Assembly (NCBI GenBank): GCA_021739645.1
Contig: JAIPBL010000040.1
Span: forward strand, 1-52,921
Reading direction: 5' to 3'
Source: Saprospiraceae bacterium
GTDB lineage: Bacteria; Bacteroidota; Bacteroidia; Chitinophagales; Saprospiraceae
DNA length: 52,921 bases
The notes under the pieces: generated by a model
Told to the model about the DNA's origin: nothing
What the model saw: only the letters and a program-made list of their open reading frames with translations
The model's database searches: none
Program-made: the position numbers and the translations under genes
Part shown: one piece after another, positions 51,307 to 52,921 of the stretch
Layout: each line of letters starts with the position of its first letter
How positions within the stretch are numbered: position 1 is the first letter of the stretch

Positions 51307-52698
51307 ATGTTACCATTAGACAACAATTATGTAGAAGAGCTTGAGGCAATTGCAGCCGAAATTCAAGAATCTGATGAATTGGCTTATTATCTTCAAGAAG
51401 AGGAAGAAACCTATTTCGAACAAATGAAGGAAAGGTTTGAGCCAAAAATTGAGGAACTGTACAACAAGGTTGCAGCCGAGAACCCGCTCCAACTTGTTTC
51501 GTTGGACAAAATGTTGATGAACGAGCATTTTGAAGGGCTTTTCCTGCCGAGGATTCTTGGGTATGCCGTGTTAAACGGTGAGATAAACAATCAATATAAA
51601 TACACCCGTCCGCAGGACCATTTCAAGGATGTATTGATGTCCATTTGCAACTCGCCTAATTTTGAAATCCTAAAAAAACGAATAGGTCAGAGTATTCAAG
51701 TAGGATTCGCTTTGAGCAGTGATATCTGGATTACAAACTTGATTACACCGATAGAGAACAAGCGCATTCGCTATTTTCTACAGAGTCAAAAATTGGACAA
51801 GTATTACACGCCAGAGGGACGACAGCAAGGGTTGGCCATCTACAAAAAACAGTTTGTTAATTTCAATTACATGACCGCCGATTTCCCCAAATCATTGGGC
51901 GAGTTGAAAGTCCTCTGGTCTTCGTTGAAAGACTTCCTGATTTACAGAGAGGAAAAGAAGCTTAACAATAAGAGTTTGATGCCTTTCTTGAAATCGTTGA
52001 TTGGCAATGAAGAATTCCAAGGCCATGACGAGCACCTCCAGATTCTTGGATTTTATGCCAATTTCTTTGAATTGGAAGGAGAAGATTTGGAGCACCTTCG
52101 CAAACACTTCAATGCTACCCGTAAAAAGCACCCTGAATTCTGCAGCCTTTGGTTAGCTTTTGTTCTTGAAATGCACGAAAGCAAACGAGTAGATCTAAAT
52201 GCTCAGGCAGACGGAAGGATTTCAGCTATCCTCGACAAGTCAGTAAAAGACGAATTGACAGAATACTACGAATTGATGGACGCCATTCACAGTGTCGGCT
52301 ATATGCATGAGGAGGCCATGGATGTCGTGAAGACATTCTATAACAGACACGAAGGCACCTCACTGATCAATGAGTGCGTTCGGATGGTAATCTACCATTA
52401 CCTTGCCCGCCTCATTAATAATTTGGAAGCGTCAGATTATCATGAATTGTTTGAGCTTTCAAAAATCTACACGGTTTACATTAATATTTTCGCTAACCAG
52501 CAATTCAATCAAAACGTCAAAGAACTTTCCATGCGTTACGTAAAAAGGACTTTACGGCATTACCCTGACAAGCGTGGTAGAGATTACCAAGATATTAAGA
52601 AATTTGTGGCTACTACTTTTGTGGATTTGAATTTCATCAAAGAGAAGGAAGTAGTTGAAATGTTCAAGACTCGTCGAAAGAAAAAGACGGAAAGCTAA
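51307..52698 (+). CDS. Hypothetical helical cytoplasmic protein
   Basis: A 463-residue protein without signal peptide or membrane helices. It begins with an acidic helical stretch (LEAIAAEIQESDELAYYLQ) and continues as a long run of amphipathic helices, with segments such as YHYLARLINNLEASDYHELFELSKIY and a basic C-terminal tail RRKKKTES. No family recognised. The start at 51307 follows the hairpin; the frame open before it (from 51220) runs through the hairpin. Followed by a strong terminator. Confidence 0.8.
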   Translation: MLPLDNNYVEELEAIAAEIQESDELAYYLQEEEETYFEQMKERFEPKIEELYNKVAAENPLQLVSLDKMLMNEHFEGLFLPRILGYAVLNGEINNQYKYTRPQDHFKDVLMSICNSPNFEILKKRIGQSIQVGFALSSDIWITNLITPIENKRIRYFLQSQKLDKYYTPEGRQQGLAIYKKQFVNFNYMTADFPKSLGELKVLWSSLKDFLIYREEKKLNNKSLMPFLKSLIGNEEFQGHDEHLQILGFYANFFELEGEDLEHLRKHFNATRKKHPEFCSLWLAFVLEMHESKRVDLNAQADGRISAILDKSVKDELTEYYELMDAIHSVGYMHEEAMDVVKTFYNRHEGTSLINECVRMVIYHYLARLINNLEASDYHELFELSKIYTVYINIFANQQFNQNVKELSMRYVKRTLRHYPDKRGRDYQDIKKFVATTFVDLNFIKEKEVVEMFKTRRKKKTES

Positions 52699-52720
52699 AT
52701 CCAGTCAAAGTGGAAGAAAA

Positions 52721-52757
52721 AAACAAAGGGCGGCCATTTTGGCCGCCCTTTGTTTTT
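52721..52757. terminator. Terminator after the last gene
   Basis: Perfect 15-bp stem AAACAAAGGGCGGCC/GGCCGCCCTTTGTTT (52721-52735 with 52741-52755) and a T tract. Nothing else was recognised from here to the end of the window. Confidence 0.93.
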
Positions 52758-52921
52758 TCGGTCAAGGCACTCAATTATTTTGTTCTCTACCGTACACTTT
52801 TTATAGATAGTTGAAAAAAAGTTGTTTGAAAATTTGAAAAAACAAAAAAGGGCCGCTTCCTTTTACAGAAACAACCCACAAAAATGTTTCTGTACAAAAG
52901 TATAAAAAAAGCGTTGACCTC

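Overview
The window looks like a Bacteroidota chromosome, most like the Saprospiria/Chitinophagia branch. Support: a PorT-type type IX secretion protein, FG-GAP/ASPIC-UnbV lipoproteins, DUF6089, DUF5686 and DUF4197 proteins, menaquinone methylation, -7 elements of the form TAnnTTTG, and few Shine-Dalgarno sites. This placement is inference from gene content; no rRNA or tRNA gene was seen.

Layout. 1-8.7 kb: VOC protein, GT2-like membrane glycosyltransferase, DUF6089 outer-membrane protein, a giant FG-GAP/ASPIC lipoprotein, DUF4197, a lipoprotein, an NrtR-like Nudix regulator. 8.9-15.6 kb: recQ converging on a small GIY-YIG-like membrane protein, then a minus-strand operon of BamA-like barrel, UMF1-type MFS permease and a sphingosine-1-phosphate-lyase-like PLP enzyme. 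15.8-22.3 kb: AsmA-like protein, DUF5686 protein, a small membrane protein, a second VOC protein. 22.6-29.0 kb: the accessory core. A type III restriction-modification locus (mod, then res with a frameshift) has a REP-associated tyrosine transposase (RAYT) between its two genes. Nine 33-nt palindromes lie in and around the transposase gene, one more lies upstream of mod, and one downstream of murB. 29.3-52.7 kb: mostly housekeeping genes: HMG-CoA lyase, Mpo1-like protein, murB, metH, two M16 peptidase homologues, ribD, xseA-xseB, ubiE-porT, glpK, a GT9 heptosyltransferase-like protein, an NlpC/P60 lipoprotein and a helical protein of unknown function.

The strongest unusual signal is the palindrome family. 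All copies share the outer AGAC/GTCT and inner CAGG/CCTG arms, while a 4-bp block between them changes from copy to copy and changes in matching fashion on the other arm (CCAA/TTGG, TCAA/TTGA, CAGA/TCTG, TTGA/TCAA, CCGA/TCGG, CTGT/ACAG). The hairpin is therefore what is conserved. One unit is 33 nt (11 codons); two units lie in frame inside the RAYT gene and others sit at each gene junction of the mod-RAYT-res cluster. The copy beyond murB lies between two copies of a 15-bp sequence that carries the murB stop codon.

Other notable points: an apparent 11-nt deletion that cuts res just before helicase motif VI, an AT-rich island in the target-recognition part of mod, a dispersed heptad repeat shared by the AsmA gene and an intergenic site, and octad arrays up to the start codon of the Mpo1-like gene.
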